Origin: Bacteroides sp.
Lineage (GTDB): Bacteria; Bacteroidota; Bacteroidia; Bacteroidales; Muribaculaceae
Assembly: GCA_014801225.1 (NCBI GenBank)
Contig: JAAVEO010000040.1
Location: 49,324-113,323 of the forward strand
Direction: 5' to 3'
DNA: 64,000 bases
Shown here: in pieces, positions 20,183 through 31,017 of the stretch
How positions within the stretch are numbered: position 1 is the first letter of the stretch
Layout: each line of letters starts with the position of its first letter
Made by a program: the position numbers and the translations under genes
The notes under the pieces: model-generated
What the model saw: the letters and a program-made list of their open reading frames with translations, nothing else
The model's database searches: none
What the model was told of the DNA's origin: nothing

Positions 20183-21658
20183 TCATTTTACACTCCATTC
20201 CACTCCATTCTTCGTATCCTTGACAGAGAAGCCGAGGGCGGCAAGTTTGTCGCGGATAAGATCGGACGTAGACCAATCTTTGTTAGCCTTGGCATTGGCA
20301 CGTATCTCCATAAGGAGATCTACGGCACCTTCGAAAGCACCCATGGCTTTGCTATCTTCGCCCTCGATACCTACACGGATTCCAAGGAGATCCACGAGGA
20401 AGACATCGAAGAGTTGACGCAACGACTCAAGGTCGGCTGTGCTGAGAGTGATCTTGCCATCAGCGGCCTGATTGATATACTTGCAGGCTTCGAAAAGCTG
20501 AGCTATCACCATAGGAGTATTCAGATCATCATCCATAGCCTCATAGCATGCTTTACGGAAGTCGGGAAGCTCGACGCTGCTCTTCTCTGCGGGTGAGAGT
20601 TTCTGCAGACGATTGTATCCTTCGGTAATCTTCAGCAGAGCCTTCTCGGCAGCCTGAAGAGCCTCGTTGGAGAAATCCACAGTGCTTCTGTATTGAGCCT
20701 GCAAGATGAAGAAGCGGATGGTCATAGGGGAATAAGCTTGGACAAGAAGAGGATGCGAACCCTCGTAGAATTGTTCCAAAGTGATGAAATTACCGTATGA
20801 CTTACCCATCTTCTTTCCGTTGATGGTGATCATATTATTATGAAGCCAATATCTTACGGCCTCATGCCCTTGGGCAGCTACGCTTTGGGCTATCTCACAC
20901 TCATGATGAGGGAACATCAGGTCAAGACCGCCTCCGTGAATGTCGAAGGTCTCGCCAAGATATTTCGTGCCCATAGTGGAGCATTCGAGATGCCAGCCGG
21001 GGAAACCCTCGCTCCAGGGAGAGGGCCAATGCATGATATGCTCAGGCGAAGCCTTTTTCCAAAGAGCGAAGTCAAGCGGATTGCGTTTCTCCTCCTGCCC
21101 GTCGAGCTGACGGGTAGTGTTGAGCAGATCCTCGATATTTCTGCCGGAGAGTTTGCCGTAGTTGTTGCTGCGGTTGTACTTCTCAACGTCAAAATATACG
21201 GAGCCGTTACTTTCATAAGCGAATCCTGCATCGAGAATCTTCTTGATATACTCTATCTGCTCTATGATATGGCCGGAAGCATGAGGTTCGATACTGGGAG
21301 GGAGCACATTGAGAAGCTCCATGTCATGATGGTAGCGGTTGAGATAATACTGCACCACCTCCATCGGCTCCAACTGTTCGAGACGTGCTTTCTTGCATAT
21401 CTTGTCCTCGCCTTCGTCGGCATCATGCTCGAGATGGCCTACATCTGTGATATTGCGTACATAGCGCACTTTATATCCCAAGTGGCGGAGATAGCGGAAG
21501 AGGATATCGAATGTGATTGCCGGACGGGCATGGCCGAGATGTGCGTCGCCATACACCGTAGGTCCGCACACATACATCCCCACATGTCCCTCATGCAGGG
21601 GCTTGAAGAGCTCTTTTGTGCGGCTCAGGGAGTTGTATAATGTCAGATTGTTTTCCAT
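20183..21658 (-). CDS. cysS: Cysteinyl-tRNA synthetase
   Basis: [48 protein letters not shown]. Confidence 0.97.
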   Translation of the reverse strand: MENNLTLYNSLSRTKELFKPLHEGHVGMYVCGPTVYGDAHLGHARPAITFDILFRYLRHLGYKVRYVRNITDVGHLEHDADEGEDKICKKARLEQLEPMEVVQYYLNRYHHDMELLNVLPPSIEPHASGHIIEQIEYIKKILDAGFAYESNGSVYFDVEKYNRSNNYGKLSGRNIEDLLNTTRQLDGQEEKRNPLDFALWKKASPEHIMHWPSPWSEGFPGWHLECSTMGTKYLGETFDIHGGGLDLMFPHHECEIAQSVAAQGHEAVRYWLHNNMITINGKKMGKSYGNFITLEQFYEGSHPLLVQAYSPMTIRFFILQAQYRSTVDFSNEALQAAEKALLKITEGYNRLQKLSPAEKSSVELPDFRKACYEAMDDDLNTPMVIAQLFEACKYINQAADGKITLSTADLESLRQLFDVFLVDLLGIRVGIEGEDSKAMGAFEGAVDLLMEIRANAKANKDWSTSDLIRDKLAALGFSVKDTKNGVEWSVK

Positions 21659-21680
21659 GCCCTATGGTCGGAATATCTAA

Positions 21681-21980
21681 TTAGTTGTTGCTTGCGCCGG
21701 GATTCTTGGGAGCGCGGGGAGTGATCTCGCCGAACTGAGCCTCATATTTCTTCACATTGTCTGTGAGAGCGAACATGAGCTGCTTAGCGTTCTCGGGGCT
21801 CATCACGATGCGGCTTACTACGGGAGCCTGGGGCATACCGGGAGCTGCGAAGATGAAGTCGATGAGGAACTCTGTGGGGCCGTGGCCGATCATTGCGAGG
21901 TTGCTGTATTTGCCGTCAGCCACTTCGGGACGGAGCTGAATCTGAATCTGGTTCTGATTCTGGTTCTTGTTTTCTGCCAT
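21681..21980 (-). CDS. DUF3467 family protein
   Basis: IQLRPEVADGKYSNLAMIGHGPTEFLIDFIFAAPGMPQAPVVSRIVMSPENAKQL. Confidence 0.85.
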   Translation of the reverse strand: MAENKNQNQNQIQIQLRPEVADGKYSNLAMIGHGPTEFLIDFIFAAPGMPQAPVVSRIVMSPENAKQLMFALTDNVKKYEAQFGEITPRAPKNPGASNN

Positions 21981-22220
21981 TTTTGTGTTTGTTATTTTGG
22001 TTAATGGTTTTCTTTGGTCAAACGGATGCCGGCGTCAGTAGGCGGGATTGCCGCCACTCTCTGTGCCGGGCATTCGCTTTCGGAATGCGAAGATAAGCAT
22101 TTTTTTCTTAACAGGAGCAATTGGCGTGCCATGTTTTTGCCTCCGGAGGGCTTAGTTTACATTTTTTAAGGAAATCACCACGTTTATTCCTCTTTACCCT
22201 CCTTTTATTACGTTGCCCGG

Positions 22221-22949
22221 TTATATCTCAGGTCTATCCGCTTCCTGTCCGTTCGTCTGAGGCTCCTCATGCTCCACTCCGGTCATTACGTTGCTTACTG
22301 TGTCAATACGGCCATCAGCCATTGTGACAACTCTGTCGGCGATAAGAGCCAGTGAAGGGTCATGTGTCACCATTACGAATGTCTGCCCGAGTTCATCGCG
22401 CAGCCTGGTGAATATATCTTGTATCTCCTGACGGTTGCGAGAGTCGAGACTTCCGGTAGGTTCGTCGGCAAATACTACTCTGGGTTTATTTATAAGGGCG
22501 CGTGCAATGGCTGTGCGTTGACGTTCTCCTCCGCTCATCTCGCCGGGTTTATGGCGTAGACGTTCGCCGAGTCCGAGCATTTGCAGCAGGCGTTCCGCTT
22601 CCGACATTGCATGCCGACGTGACTCTCCCGATATCATAGCCGGAAGAGCCACATTCTCTTGAGCTGAAAATTCGGGCAGCAACTGATGGAACTGGAATAC
22701 GAATCCGATATTACGGTTGCGGAATTCCGACAGCTTCTTGTCATTGAGCCCGGTGAGCTCCTTTCCCTCGTAGCGTATGCTGCCACGGTCAGGACGGTCG
22801 AGAGTGCCTGCTATCTGGAGCAGTGTAGTCTTACCCGCTCCGCTCGGACCGACTACAGCCACCATCTCGCCCTCTCCGATAGAGAGGTTTACACCGGCCA
22901 GCACGGTCAGTTTGCCATACGATTTCCAGATATCGTGTATCTCAATCAT
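22221..22949 (-). CDS. lolD: LolD-type ABC transporter ATP-binding protein
   Basis: GPSGAGKTTLLQIAGTLDRP Walker A, MSGGERQRTAIARAL signature, FADEPTGSLD Walker B. Confidence 0.88.
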   Translation of the reverse strand: MIEIHDIWKSYGKLTVLAGVNLSIGEGEMVAVVGPSGAGKTTLLQIAGTLDRPDRGSIRYEGKELTGLNDKKLSEFRNRNIGFVFQFHQLLPEFSAQENVALPAMISGESRRHAMSEAERLLQMLGLGERLRHKPGEMSGGERQRTAIARALINKPRVVFADEPTGSLDSRNRQEIQDIFTRLRDELGQTFVMVTHDPSLALIADRVVTMADGRIDTVSNVMTGVEHEEPQTNGQEADRPEI

Positions 22950-22964
22950 ATAAAAGAGTAATCC

Positions 22965-23189
22965 TCAACGTCCCTCGGGGCGAATCCATGCACCCTTGAA
23001 TCCGGTCTCTGCGATGGCAGCCTCCACCTGTGCCGCGTGTTCCGCATCTTCAGGAAGTCCGTGACACTCCAGCACCTTGTCGGCTGAATTCAGATCGAGA
23101 CTCCACTGCGCATTGGGGAATTTACTGTTCATTCCGGCGAGAATAGTGCTGCTGCATCCCTCGCACTTTGCATTTGTCTTGAATTTCAT
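22965..23189 (-). CDS. Small heavy-metal-associated (HMA-like) domain protein
   Basis: MKFKTNAKCEGCSSTI with CxxC; HMA-like length and fold pattern. Confidence 0.75.
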   Translation of the reverse strand: MKFKTNAKCEGCSSTILAGMNSKFPNAQWSLDLNSADKVLECHGLPEDAEHAAQVEAAIAETGFKGAWIRPEGR

Positions 23190-23208
23190 AATAAGATATG
23201 ATTTTAGT

Positions 23209-24867
23209 TTAATGAGTATAAAGGAAGCGCTTGATAGATCGCTTCGGTGTCTTCTCGAATTCGTTGGGCATGAGTATTATCTTGGCGAGACGCTCGTATG
23301 GAGCCACAATCTTGTTCAGTTCCTGACGCACATTCTCCATTGAGTCATCCATGTCGGTAGAGGTAAGACCGAGGCGGTCCATGGCATCATAGTCCGGATA
23401 TACGAGCCCCACGAGCTTACCATCGCGCTCCACTACCAGACTCTCTGCCACAAACGGCATATTATTGAGTTTGGCTTCAATCTCTTCAGGATAAATATTC
23501 TGACCCGAGCCGGAGAGTATCATAGTCTTGCTTCGTCCTCGCAAGTATATTACGTTTCCTCGTGAAAGTGTACCCATATCTCCCGTGTGAAGCCAACCCT
23601 CGGCATCGAGCACAGCCTCCGTGGCTGCCGGATTCTTATAGTACCCTTTCATAACGTTGGCTCCGCGTACACATACCTCTCCCGGTACATTCTCCGGGTC
23701 ATCCGATAAGATTTTCGCTTCCATGATGGGAAGCACCTTGCCCGACGATCCGACCTTGAATTTTGCCCAAGGTGAATAGGAGATAAGGGGCCCGCATTCC
23801 GTCATTCCGTAACCTACCGTAAACGGGAATTTGATCTTATGCAGGAATTCCTCCACTTCATGATTGAGCGGAGCGCCTCCCACTATCACCTCTTCGAATT
23901 CTCCTCCGAAAGCATCAATGAGTTTCTTACGGATTTTTGCATATATCAAGGAATCAAGGAAGGGCACCGCCAAAGTCCATCGCATCGTTCCTTTTGAAAT
24001 CATTGGGAGAATCTGATTGCGATATATCTTCTCTAAAATGAGAGGCACGCAGATCACGAGATTCGGTTTCACTTCCCCCAGGGCTTTGAGCAGTATTCGC
24101 GGCGACGGAGTTTTGCCGAGCAGAGTGATATGCGAACCCACGGCCAACGGCGTGAGCATATCGAAGGCGCATCCATAAGCGTGGGCGAGCGGAAGGAAAG
24201 CCAAGGCTCTCGACGAACGGAAATGTAATTCGGAATGCATTCCGAAACTTACATTTCCGGCGAGATTTTCTCCTGTGAGCATCACTCCTTTGGAGAATCC
24301 CGTCGTGCCGGAGGTATAATTGATTTCAGCCAGTTCTGAATTATCGCGATCGGCATATTTGACATCATGCGAGGTATATCCATCGGGATAACGGCGATTG
24401 AAACGCCGTTTCATCAGCCTCACATCACGCATCATTTCCGATTCTCCATTTTCGTGGAGCAGTTTGAAATTATCAAGCGAGAACACACCCTTCACTTTCA
24501 GCAATGTGTCAGGTTCCATATGTTCCCATACATGTTGTGACACAAATAGAAGTTCAGCTTCCGAATGATTCACAATATGCGTCACGTCAATCGGATTAAA
24601 CTCCGCGAGAATGGGCACAATCACCGCACCATAAGTCACAGTGGCCATATAGATCATCACCCAATTCATGGAATCCTTGCCGCAAAGGGCTATCCTCGCC
24701 CCCTGTTTCAGACCGATTGATTCAAAAAATACGTGGGTGCGTGCTATCTCGCAGGCCAATTCGGCATATTTGAGAGTTTTCCCCGTGGGGTAATCGGTTA
24801 GTGCCGGGAGGTCCCAGTTCTCGATGAAGCTTTTCTCGTAGATTTTGATGAAATTGTAGATACGCAT
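23209..24867 (-). CDS. AMP-binding (long-chain acyl-CoA synthetase-like) enzyme
   Basis: YTSGTTGFSKGVMLTGENL, VGYGMTECGPLISYSP, GWLHTGDMG. Confidence 0.92.
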   Translation of the reverse strand: MRIYNFIKIYEKSFIENWDLPALTDYPTGKTLKYAELACEIARTHVFFESIGLKQGARIALCGKDSMNWVMIYMATVTYGAVIVPILAEFNPIDVTHIVNHSEAELLFVSQHVWEHMEPDTLLKVKGVFSLDNFKLLHENGESEMMRDVRLMKRRFNRRYPDGYTSHDVKYADRDNSELAEINYTSGTTGFSKGVMLTGENLAGNVSFGMHSELHFRSSRALAFLPLAHAYGCAFDMLTPLAVGSHITLLGKTPSPRILLKALGEVKPNLVICVPLILEKIYRNQILPMISKGTMRWTLAVPFLDSLIYAKIRKKLIDAFGGEFEEVIVGGAPLNHEVEEFLHKIKFPFTVGYGMTECGPLISYSPWAKFKVGSSGKVLPIMEAKILSDDPENVPGEVCVRGANVMKGYYKNPAATEAVLDAEGWLHTGDMGTLSRGNVIYLRGRSKTMILSGSGQNIYPEEIEAKLNNMPFVAESLVVERDGKLVGLVYPDYDAMDRLGLTSTDMDDSMENVRQELNKIVAPYERLAKIILMPNEFEKTPKRSIKRFLYTH

Positions 24868-25008
24868 GTGGATATCGGTTTCGGGTTATATATACATATA
24901 ACAAATCCGGAGCGTAGATAGCACACTCCGGATCTGAAATTTCTTAGATCCCATCCCCTGACATCCTTGTTGGGATGGCCGGAGGGCAAAGGCGGAAGCC
25001 TTTATATT

Positions 25009-25401
25009 TCATTTGAAATTCTCGCTTATGGCGGCCGCGATCTGCTTCATCTTCTCGGGGTCGGGGTCGGAAATCTTATGAGAGAAATCCATATCCCCCT
25101 CGCTCTTCATCGGCACAAGATGGATATGCGCATGAGGCACTTCCAATCCGATGACCGCCATACCGACCTTGCGACATGGCATAGCTTCCTTGATAGCTTT
25201 GGCCACACGCTTTGCGAACAGAGTCATAGCGGAGAGGTCTTCGTCAGAGAGATCGAAGATATAGTCGGTCTCTTTCTTAGGCACCACGAGAGTATGCCCC
25301 CAGTTTACCGGATTTATATCAAGGAAAGCATAGAAATCCTCATTCTCAGCCACCTTGTAGCTGGGAATTTCTCCTGCGATAATTTTAGAGAAAATAGTCA
25401 T
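25009..25401 (-). CDS. HIT family hydrolase
   Basis: MTIFSKIIAGEIPSYKV, HAHIHLVPM triad. Confidence 0.95.
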   Translation of the reverse strand: MTIFSKIIAGEIPSYKVAENEDFYAFLDINPVNWGHTLVVPKKETDYIFDLSDEDLSAMTLFAKRVAKAIKEAMPCRKVGMAVIGLEVPHAHIHLVPMKSEGDMDFSHKISDPDPEKMKQIAAAISENFK

Positions 25402-25452
25402 GGAGTCTGATCAGGATAAAGATTATGGCTGTAAGTATCGATGCTGTGAAAG

Positions 25453-25917
25453 TTAGATTTCGATATTGAGAATCTCGAAAGTAATCTTTCCGGCGGGCAC
25501 CATCACATCTACCACATCACCCTTCTTATGGCCCATGAGCCCTTTGGCGATAGGAGTGGAGGAAGCGAGTTTGAACTCACGGAAATTAGCTTCGTCCTCG
25601 CTGACTATTGTATAGGTCACAACGGCGCCGGTGGCCACATTCTTGATGGTCACCTTGTTGAGAAGAGCCACAACATCGGTATTGAGATGGCTGTCGTCGA
25701 TGATACGGGCGGAGGCGATGAGTTCCTTTATCTTTGCTATTTTCATCTCCAACATTCCCTGAGCCTCTTTTGCAGCGTCATACTCGGCATTCTCCGAGAG
25801 GTCGCCTTTATCGCGGGCTTCAGCGATAGCGTTCTTTATGGCAGGACGCTGGGCCTCGAGCTCGGCGAGCTCCTTCATCTTCTTGTCGTAACCCTCTTGG
25901 GTAAGATAAGTTGCCAT
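25453..25917 (-). CDS. greA: Transcription elongation factor GreA
   Basis: YLTQEGYDKKMKELAELEAQRP, ARDKGDLSENAEYDAAKEAQ. Confidence 0.95.
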   Translation of the reverse strand: MATYLTQEGYDKKMKELAELEAQRPAIKNAIAEARDKGDLSENAEYDAAKEAQGMLEMKIAKIKELIASARIIDDSHLNTDVVALLNKVTIKNVATGAVVTYTIVSEDEANFREFKLASSTPIAKGLMGHKKGDVVDVMVPAGKITFEILNIEI

Positions 25918-26095
25918 ATTTTTGGTATTGTATTTTTGTTATTTCAGTAAAAAAAAGAGGAATCCTTTTCTTAACACTCTTCCGGCCACGGATTGGAAAG
26001 TAGAGACCATCTGTAGGCTCTATTCTTTCCTACTATAGTGGAAGCCATGTCAAAAAAGAATCCTTGATATTGTATGGTGGATCTATTTTTCGTTG

Positions 26096-26126
26096 CAAAG
26101 TTAGGCATTTTAATCCCACTTCGCAA
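26096..26126 (-). promoter_or_regulatory. greA promoter
   Basis: Minus-strand TTTG-N19-TAACTTTG; implies ~170-nt leader. Confidence 0.6.
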
Positions 26127-26348
26127 ATTTTCGGCCTTAAAAATGATTAATCATCCTTTTTTTCAAAATGTAATTGAATATTCCATCCTTTTTAGTTACT
26201 TTTGCAGTGTGAACTCTTATCCTCCTCTTCTCTCCCCGCTTTCGGCAGCTCCTCTTCTCTCCGGCAGGACTGCTCCCGTTATGATGACGGTATCCTCTCG
26301 TCAAGAATTCAATTAGATATCAAACAACAATAAAACTTAATTCAAACC

Positions 26349-27872
26349 ATGTTTAACAATCAACCCAAAGGGCTGATTCCGGCCGCCTTGAGCAACATGG
26401 GAGAACGCTTCGGCTATTACATTATGAATGCCGTGCTCGTTCTCTTCCTCTGTTCCAAGTTCGGACTCTCCGAGGAGACATCGGCTCTCATCTATTCATT
26501 CTTCTACGCGGGCATCTATGTGCTCAGCCTCGTCGGCGGTCTTATTGCTGACAAGACTCAGAACTACAAATCCACTATTATCTGGGGTCTCTGCGTCATG
26601 ACTCTCGGATATATCGTGCTCGCTTTCCCAATCTTCGCCACAGCTGAGAATCAGACCTGGCTCCTCACTCTCACTTGTTGTGCTCTTTTCCTTATCGCCT
26701 TTGGTAACGGTCTTTTCAAAGGTAACCTTCAGGCTATCGTAGGCCAGCTGTATGATAATCCCCGGTATGCCTCTCAGCGCGACTCCGGTTTCCAGATTTT
26801 TTATGTATTTATAAATGTGGGCGGCGTGATCGCTCCTTTCGTGGCTCCTATGCTCCGTAGCTGGTGGCTCGGCGAGAATGGCCTGCTCTACAACGCATCC
26901 CTCCCTGCGCTCTGCCATGAGTATCTTTCTGTCACTGACAATATGGATACTCAGAACCTCAACAACCTTTATGCCCTTATCACTCAGGTGGGTGGTAATG
27001 CAAAGGATATCTCAGCGTTCTGTACAGAATATCTGAATGTATTCAACACCGGTATCCATTACTCCTTCATCGCCTCTGTGGCAGCTATGCTTATCTCTCT
27101 TTGCATCTTTATCTGCACCAAGAAAGGACTTCCCTCTCCGGGAAAGAAGGAGAAAGAGGAGAGCGTTACTTATACTCCCGAGGAGAAAGCAGCTATGGCT
27201 TCGGAGATCAAACAGCGTATGTACGCCCTCTTTGCTGTGCTTGGTATCGCTATCTTCTTCTGGTTCTCATTCCATCAGAACGGCACATCTCTCTCTCTCT
27301 TTGCCCGCGACTTCGTGAAGACCGACTCCGTGCAGCCTGAGATATGGCAGGCGCTCAATCCCTTCTACGTGATTATCCTTACCCCTGTGGTGATGTGGTT
27401 CTTCGGTCGTCTCTCCAAGAGAGGAAAAGAGATTTCCACTCCCCGCAAGATTGCTATCGGTATGGGTCTTGCAGGCCTCGCCTATATCTTCCTTGCCGTA
27501 TTCTCCGCTATCAAGGGTTATCCCTCTGCCGATACATTCAAGTCCCTTGATCCCGCTGTTGCAGCCGGTCTCAAGACAGGTCCCTGGGTGCTCTTCGTGC
27601 TTTATTTCTTCCTCACGGTAGCCGAGCTCTTCATCTCTCCGCTGGGTCTCTCTTTCGTGTCGAAGGTCGCTCCCAAACATCTTCAGGGCCTCTGTCAAGG
27701 TCTTTGGCTCGGTGCCACTGCCGTAGGCAACCTTCTTCTTTGGATTGGTCCGCTCATTTACAATGCCTGCCCCATCTGGGTGGCATGGACTGTTTTCCTC
27801 TCCGTATGCGTTATATCCATGGGTGTCATGCTCGGTATGGTCAACTGGCTTGAGCGTGTCACAGGAAAATAA
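26349..27872 (+). CDS. POT-family oligopeptide:H+ symporter
   Basis: GERFGYYIMNAVLVLFL, GNGLFKGNLQAIVGQLY, ELFISPLGLSFVSKVAP. Confidence 0.93.
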   Translation: MFNNQPKGLIPAALSNMGERFGYYIMNAVLVLFLCSKFGLSEETSALIYSFFYAGIYVLSLVGGLIADKTQNYKSTIIWGLCVMTLGYIVLAFPIFATAENQTWLLTLTCCALFLIAFGNGLFKGNLQAIVGQLYDNPRYASQRDSGFQIFYVFINVGGVIAPFVAPMLRSWWLGENGLLYNASLPALCHEYLSVTDNMDTQNLNNLYALITQVGGNAKDISAFCTEYLNVFNTGIHYSFIASVAAMLISLCIFICTKKGLPSPGKKEKEESVTYTPEEKAAMASEIKQRMYALFAVLGIAIFFWFSFHQNGTSLSLFARDFVKTDSVQPEIWQALNPFYVIILTPVVMWFFGRLSKRGKEISTPRKIAIGMGLAGLAYIFLAVFSAIKGYPSADTFKSLDPAVAAGLKTGPWVLFVLYFFLTVAELFISPLGLSFVSKVAPKHLQGLCQGLWLGATAVGNLLLWIGPLIYNACPIWVAWTVFLSVCVISMGVMLGMVNWLERVTGK

Positions 27873-27903
27873 TTACCGATCCTTTTTTGAGAATATAATC
27901 AGA

Positions 27904-27945
27904 ATAAAAAGGGGGAATCACGTCTTACGGATTCCCCTTTTATTA
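27904..27945 (+). terminator. Terminator between the two POT genes
   Basis: AAAAGGGGGAATC...GGATTCCCCTTTTATT. Confidence 0.65.
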
Positions 27946-27991
27946 CATTGAAATCGTACAACTATACGACTTCATTATATCAACGATTAGT

Positions 27992-29698
27992 ATGTTTGAA
28001 AATCAACCCAAAGGACTTTATGTTCTTGCTCTGGCCAACACAGGTGAGCGTTTCGGCTATTACACGATGCTTGCCATCTTCCTGCTTTTCCTGCAGGCAA
28101 AGTTCGGTCTTGATTCGGCTGTATCGGGCCAGATATATGCCGGATTTCTTGCACTCGTCTATTTCATGCCTCTCGTAGGAGGTTGGGTAGCCGACAAATG
28201 GAGTTTCTCGAAATGCGTGGTGACCGGCCTCTTCATCATGCTTGCGGGGTATGCCGTAATGGCTATCCCTACGGATATAAGGAGCACATCCTCTCTCGTG
28301 ATTTTATGCGGTGCGCTCTTCCTCATCGCGGCCGGAACAGGTCTCTTCAAGGGAAATCTACAGGTAATGGTGGGCGACCTCTACAATGATCCCCGCTACA
28401 GCAATCAGCGTGACGCTGCATTCTCTCTTTTCTATATGGCTATTAACATAGGCTCGATGTTTGCTCCTATGATGGCGACAGCTATGACCAATATAGCGAT
28501 GAAAGGGCACGGCCTCTCCTATGTGTCCGCACTTCCCTCGCTTTGCAATCAATATCTTGACGGCAATGCGTCAGTGGCTGAAGAGATTCAGAGTCTTGCC
28601 GCGGCCAATGGCATGACTGTAGCCGATATAACGTCTTTCTGCAATGATTACATCACAACCCTGACAAGTGGTTATGGACTCGCCTTTGCAGTGGCCTGCG
28701 GTTCGCTCGTGCTCAGCTTCCTTATCTACTTTCTCGGAAGAAGCACCTACGCTCACATTCTTACAGACAAGAAGAATTCGGATGCCAAAACCCATGTCAC
28801 TACAGGGCCGGAGCTTACCCCGGCTCAGACAAAAGCACGAGTGGTGGCATTGCTCCTCGTGTTTGCCGTCGTGATATTCTTCTGGATGGTATTCCATCAG
28901 AACGGAGCCACACTTACTGAATTTGCAAAGAGCTGTACCAATCCGGAGGCTGCCGGCTGGACCCGCATCGGTTTCAACGTATGGTCATTGCTCAGTGTGG
29001 CTGTCGGTGTGTATTCTATCTTCGGATTCTTCCAGAGCAAAAAGGCTTCCGGCAAGACTTTCTCCGCAATAATCTTCCTTGCGGCAGCCGGTTGCGTATG
29101 CTATTTCTACAGTATCACGCCTGACCCGGTCAGCGGTCTGCAGCCCCAGATCTATCAGCAGTTCAATCCCTTCTTCGTTGTGGCTCTCACTCCTGTGTCG
29201 CTTGCCATATTCAGCTGGCTCGCCTCCCGTAAGAAAGAACCGAGCGCACCGCGCAAGATTGGCTATGGCATGATAATGGCGGCGATTGCATACGGCGTGT
29301 TGATGATAGGCTCTGTCAACGGTGTCACCGGCACTCAGGGTGCCGTCTCGCCCAATTGGCTTATTTCCACTTATCTCCTTCTTACATTTGCCGAACTCCT
29401 TCTCTCTCCGATGGGAATTTCGTTCGTAAGCAAGGTTGCGCCTCCGAAACTCAAAGGCTCTATGATGGGAGGCTGGTTTGCCGCCACAGCTGTCGGCAAT
29501 TATCTTGTATCTATCCCGATGTTGCTCTGGGGAAATATCCCTGTCTGGGTGCTCTGGGTGATTCTGGCATGTATCTGTCTCGTATCGGCTGCCTTCATCT
29601 TCTCAGTGATGAAGAAACTCGAATCGGCTACAGCCGATGAGACTCCCGAAGCCACTGTGGCTGAGGGGGAGGCACTTGCGGCCGAAGCGGAAGCCTGA
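27992..29698 (+). CDS. POT-family oligopeptide:H+ symporter, tandem paralog
   Basis: MFENQPKGLYVLALANTGERFGYYTM, GTGLFKGNLQVMVGDLY; clear paralog of preceding gene. Confidence 0.93.
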   Translation: MFENQPKGLYVLALANTGERFGYYTMLAIFLLFLQAKFGLDSAVSGQIYAGFLALVYFMPLVGGWVADKWSFSKCVVTGLFIMLAGYAVMAIPTDIRSTSSLVILCGALFLIAAGTGLFKGNLQVMVGDLYNDPRYSNQRDAAFSLFYMAINIGSMFAPMMATAMTNIAMKGHGLSYVSALPSLCNQYLDGNASVAEEIQSLAAANGMTVADITSFCNDYITTLTSGYGLAFAVACGSLVLSFLIYFLGRSTYAHILTDKKNSDAKTHVTTGPELTPAQTKARVVALLLVFAVVIFFWMVFHQNGATLTEFAKSCTNPEAAGWTRIGFNVWSLLSVAVGVYSIFGFFQSKKASGKTFSAIIFLAAAGCVCYFYSITPDPVSGLQPQIYQQFNPFFVVALTPVSLAIFSWLASRKKEPSAPRKIGYGMIMAAIAYGVLMIGSVNGVTGTQGAVSPNWLISTYLLLTFAELLLSPMGISFVSKVAPPKLKGSMMGGWFAATAVGNYLVSIPMLLWGNIPVWVLWVILACICLVSAAFIFSVMKKLESATADETPEATVAEGEALAAEAEA

Positions 29699-29761
29699 TT
29701 TCACTTTAAGGTGATTCAAAAGTGACATCCCTAACATTACGAACGCATAAAAATCATAGAA

Positions 29762-30187
29762 ATGACAATCAACGAAATCCAAGATGAGATAATCGATGAG
29801 TTCTCCGGTCTTGACGACTGGATGGACCGTTATGCCTATATAATCGACCTTGGCAATACCCTCCCGGAATATCCCGAAGCAGACAAAACACCGGCCAACC
29901 TAATCGAAGGATGCCAGAGCCGTGTATGGATTACGGCCAATACCGGGGCGGACGGAAATGTACAGTTTCAGGCCGACTCCGATGCCCTTATCGTAAAGGG
30001 TATCGTGGCTTTGCTGCTGCGTGTGGTCAATGATCAGCCGGCCTCCGATATAGTGAACGCCGATTTTTACTTTATCGACAAAATCGGATTGAGCGAGCAT
30101 CTCTCGCCCACGCGAAGCAACGGCCTAGTGGCGATGGTGAAGCAGATCCGCAACTACGGACGTGCCTTCCAACTCCTTCAGAAATAA
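29762..30187 (+). CDS. sufE: SufE family cysteine desulfuration protein
   Basis: NLIEGCQSRVWI catalytic Cys motif. Confidence 0.94.
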   Translation: MTINEIQDEIIDEFSGLDDWMDRYAYIIDLGNTLPEYPEADKTPANLIEGCQSRVWITANTGADGNVQFQADSDALIVKGIVALLLRVVNDQPASDIVNADFYFIDKIGLSEHLSPTRSNGLVAMVKQIRNYGRAFQLLQK

Positions 30188-30230
30188 TCTTCCTCCCCGC
30201 GTGGAAATACGCGTGATCCGGACGTAGACA

Positions 30231-30270
30231 AAAACAGATGGTATCGGAACGCCGATACCATCTGTTTTTT
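30231..30270 (+). terminator. sufE terminator
   Basis: AACAGATGGTATCGG-aacg-CCGATACCATCTGTTTTTT, 14-bp perfect stem. Confidence 0.9.
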
Positions 30271-30429
30271 ATGTTATACGGCATATTTTCAGGGAATTTA
30301 TAGCCGTAAATGCAGGATAAATTTCAGTACCGGGACCGAAATTGAGGATAATGGAGAAATATTTCCGATAAGTTTGGGTTATTCCGAGAATATGTTGTAA
30401 GTTTGCACCGAATTTCTTAGTATCAACTT

Positions 30430-31017
30430 ATGAAAGTTAATGGTCACAGTCTCTATAAAGGAGTAAGCGGCACCCAGACTTATGCCGTGATACTGATGCT
30501 GTTGATGACAATAATTACAGGATGCGACCGCAACAGCTCCGCCGGAAAGAAGTCCGAGCAACCGGAGACAGCGGAAGAATACCATGCCGACAATGATATC
30601 GCCATGGTGGTGAGAAGCATAGCCGATGCCATAAGCGTAGGCGAACCTCTTGATTCAATCGACTATGATTACGAAGGAGTCCTGACTGACGGTCAGGGCA
30701 CACCTCTATATACCGATGTGCAAGGAGCACCCGGGCAATGGGAGGTGAATGTGGTATCGCCCGATAAAGCTGTGATTCGGAATCTATATCTCGGTGATCT
30801 TCTGCCGAAAGATCTTGAATCATACGTGATAAACACTCTCGCGCTTTCCCCTCGAGATATGGTGGAAAGCGATGAATTTGATGCCGATGATGAGTCGGAA
30901 CTCGCTCTCTACGAAATTCCGGGGGGTGAATTGCGTTTCGAGACACGTGCCGGCCTTGCGCCCAACGGCTTGGAAGGTCCGTTGCTCAGCATCGTCATCC
31001 TCAAGAAGGCTTCCTGA
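30430..31017 (+). CDS. Conserved Bacteroidales lipoprotein of unknown function
   Basis: Lipobox MLLMTIITGCDRN; upstream TAAGTTTG promoter element; overlaps next (convergent) gene by 17 nt. Confidence 0.65.
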   Translation: MKVNGHSLYKGVSGTQTYAVILMLLMTIITGCDRNSSAGKKSEQPETAEEYHADNDIAMVVRSIADAISVGEPLDSIDYDYEGVLTDGQGTPLYTDVQGAPGQWEVNVVSPDKAVIRNLYLGDLLPKDLESYVINTLALSPRDMVESDEFDADDESELALYEIPGGELRFETRAGLAPNGLEGPLLSIVILKKAS

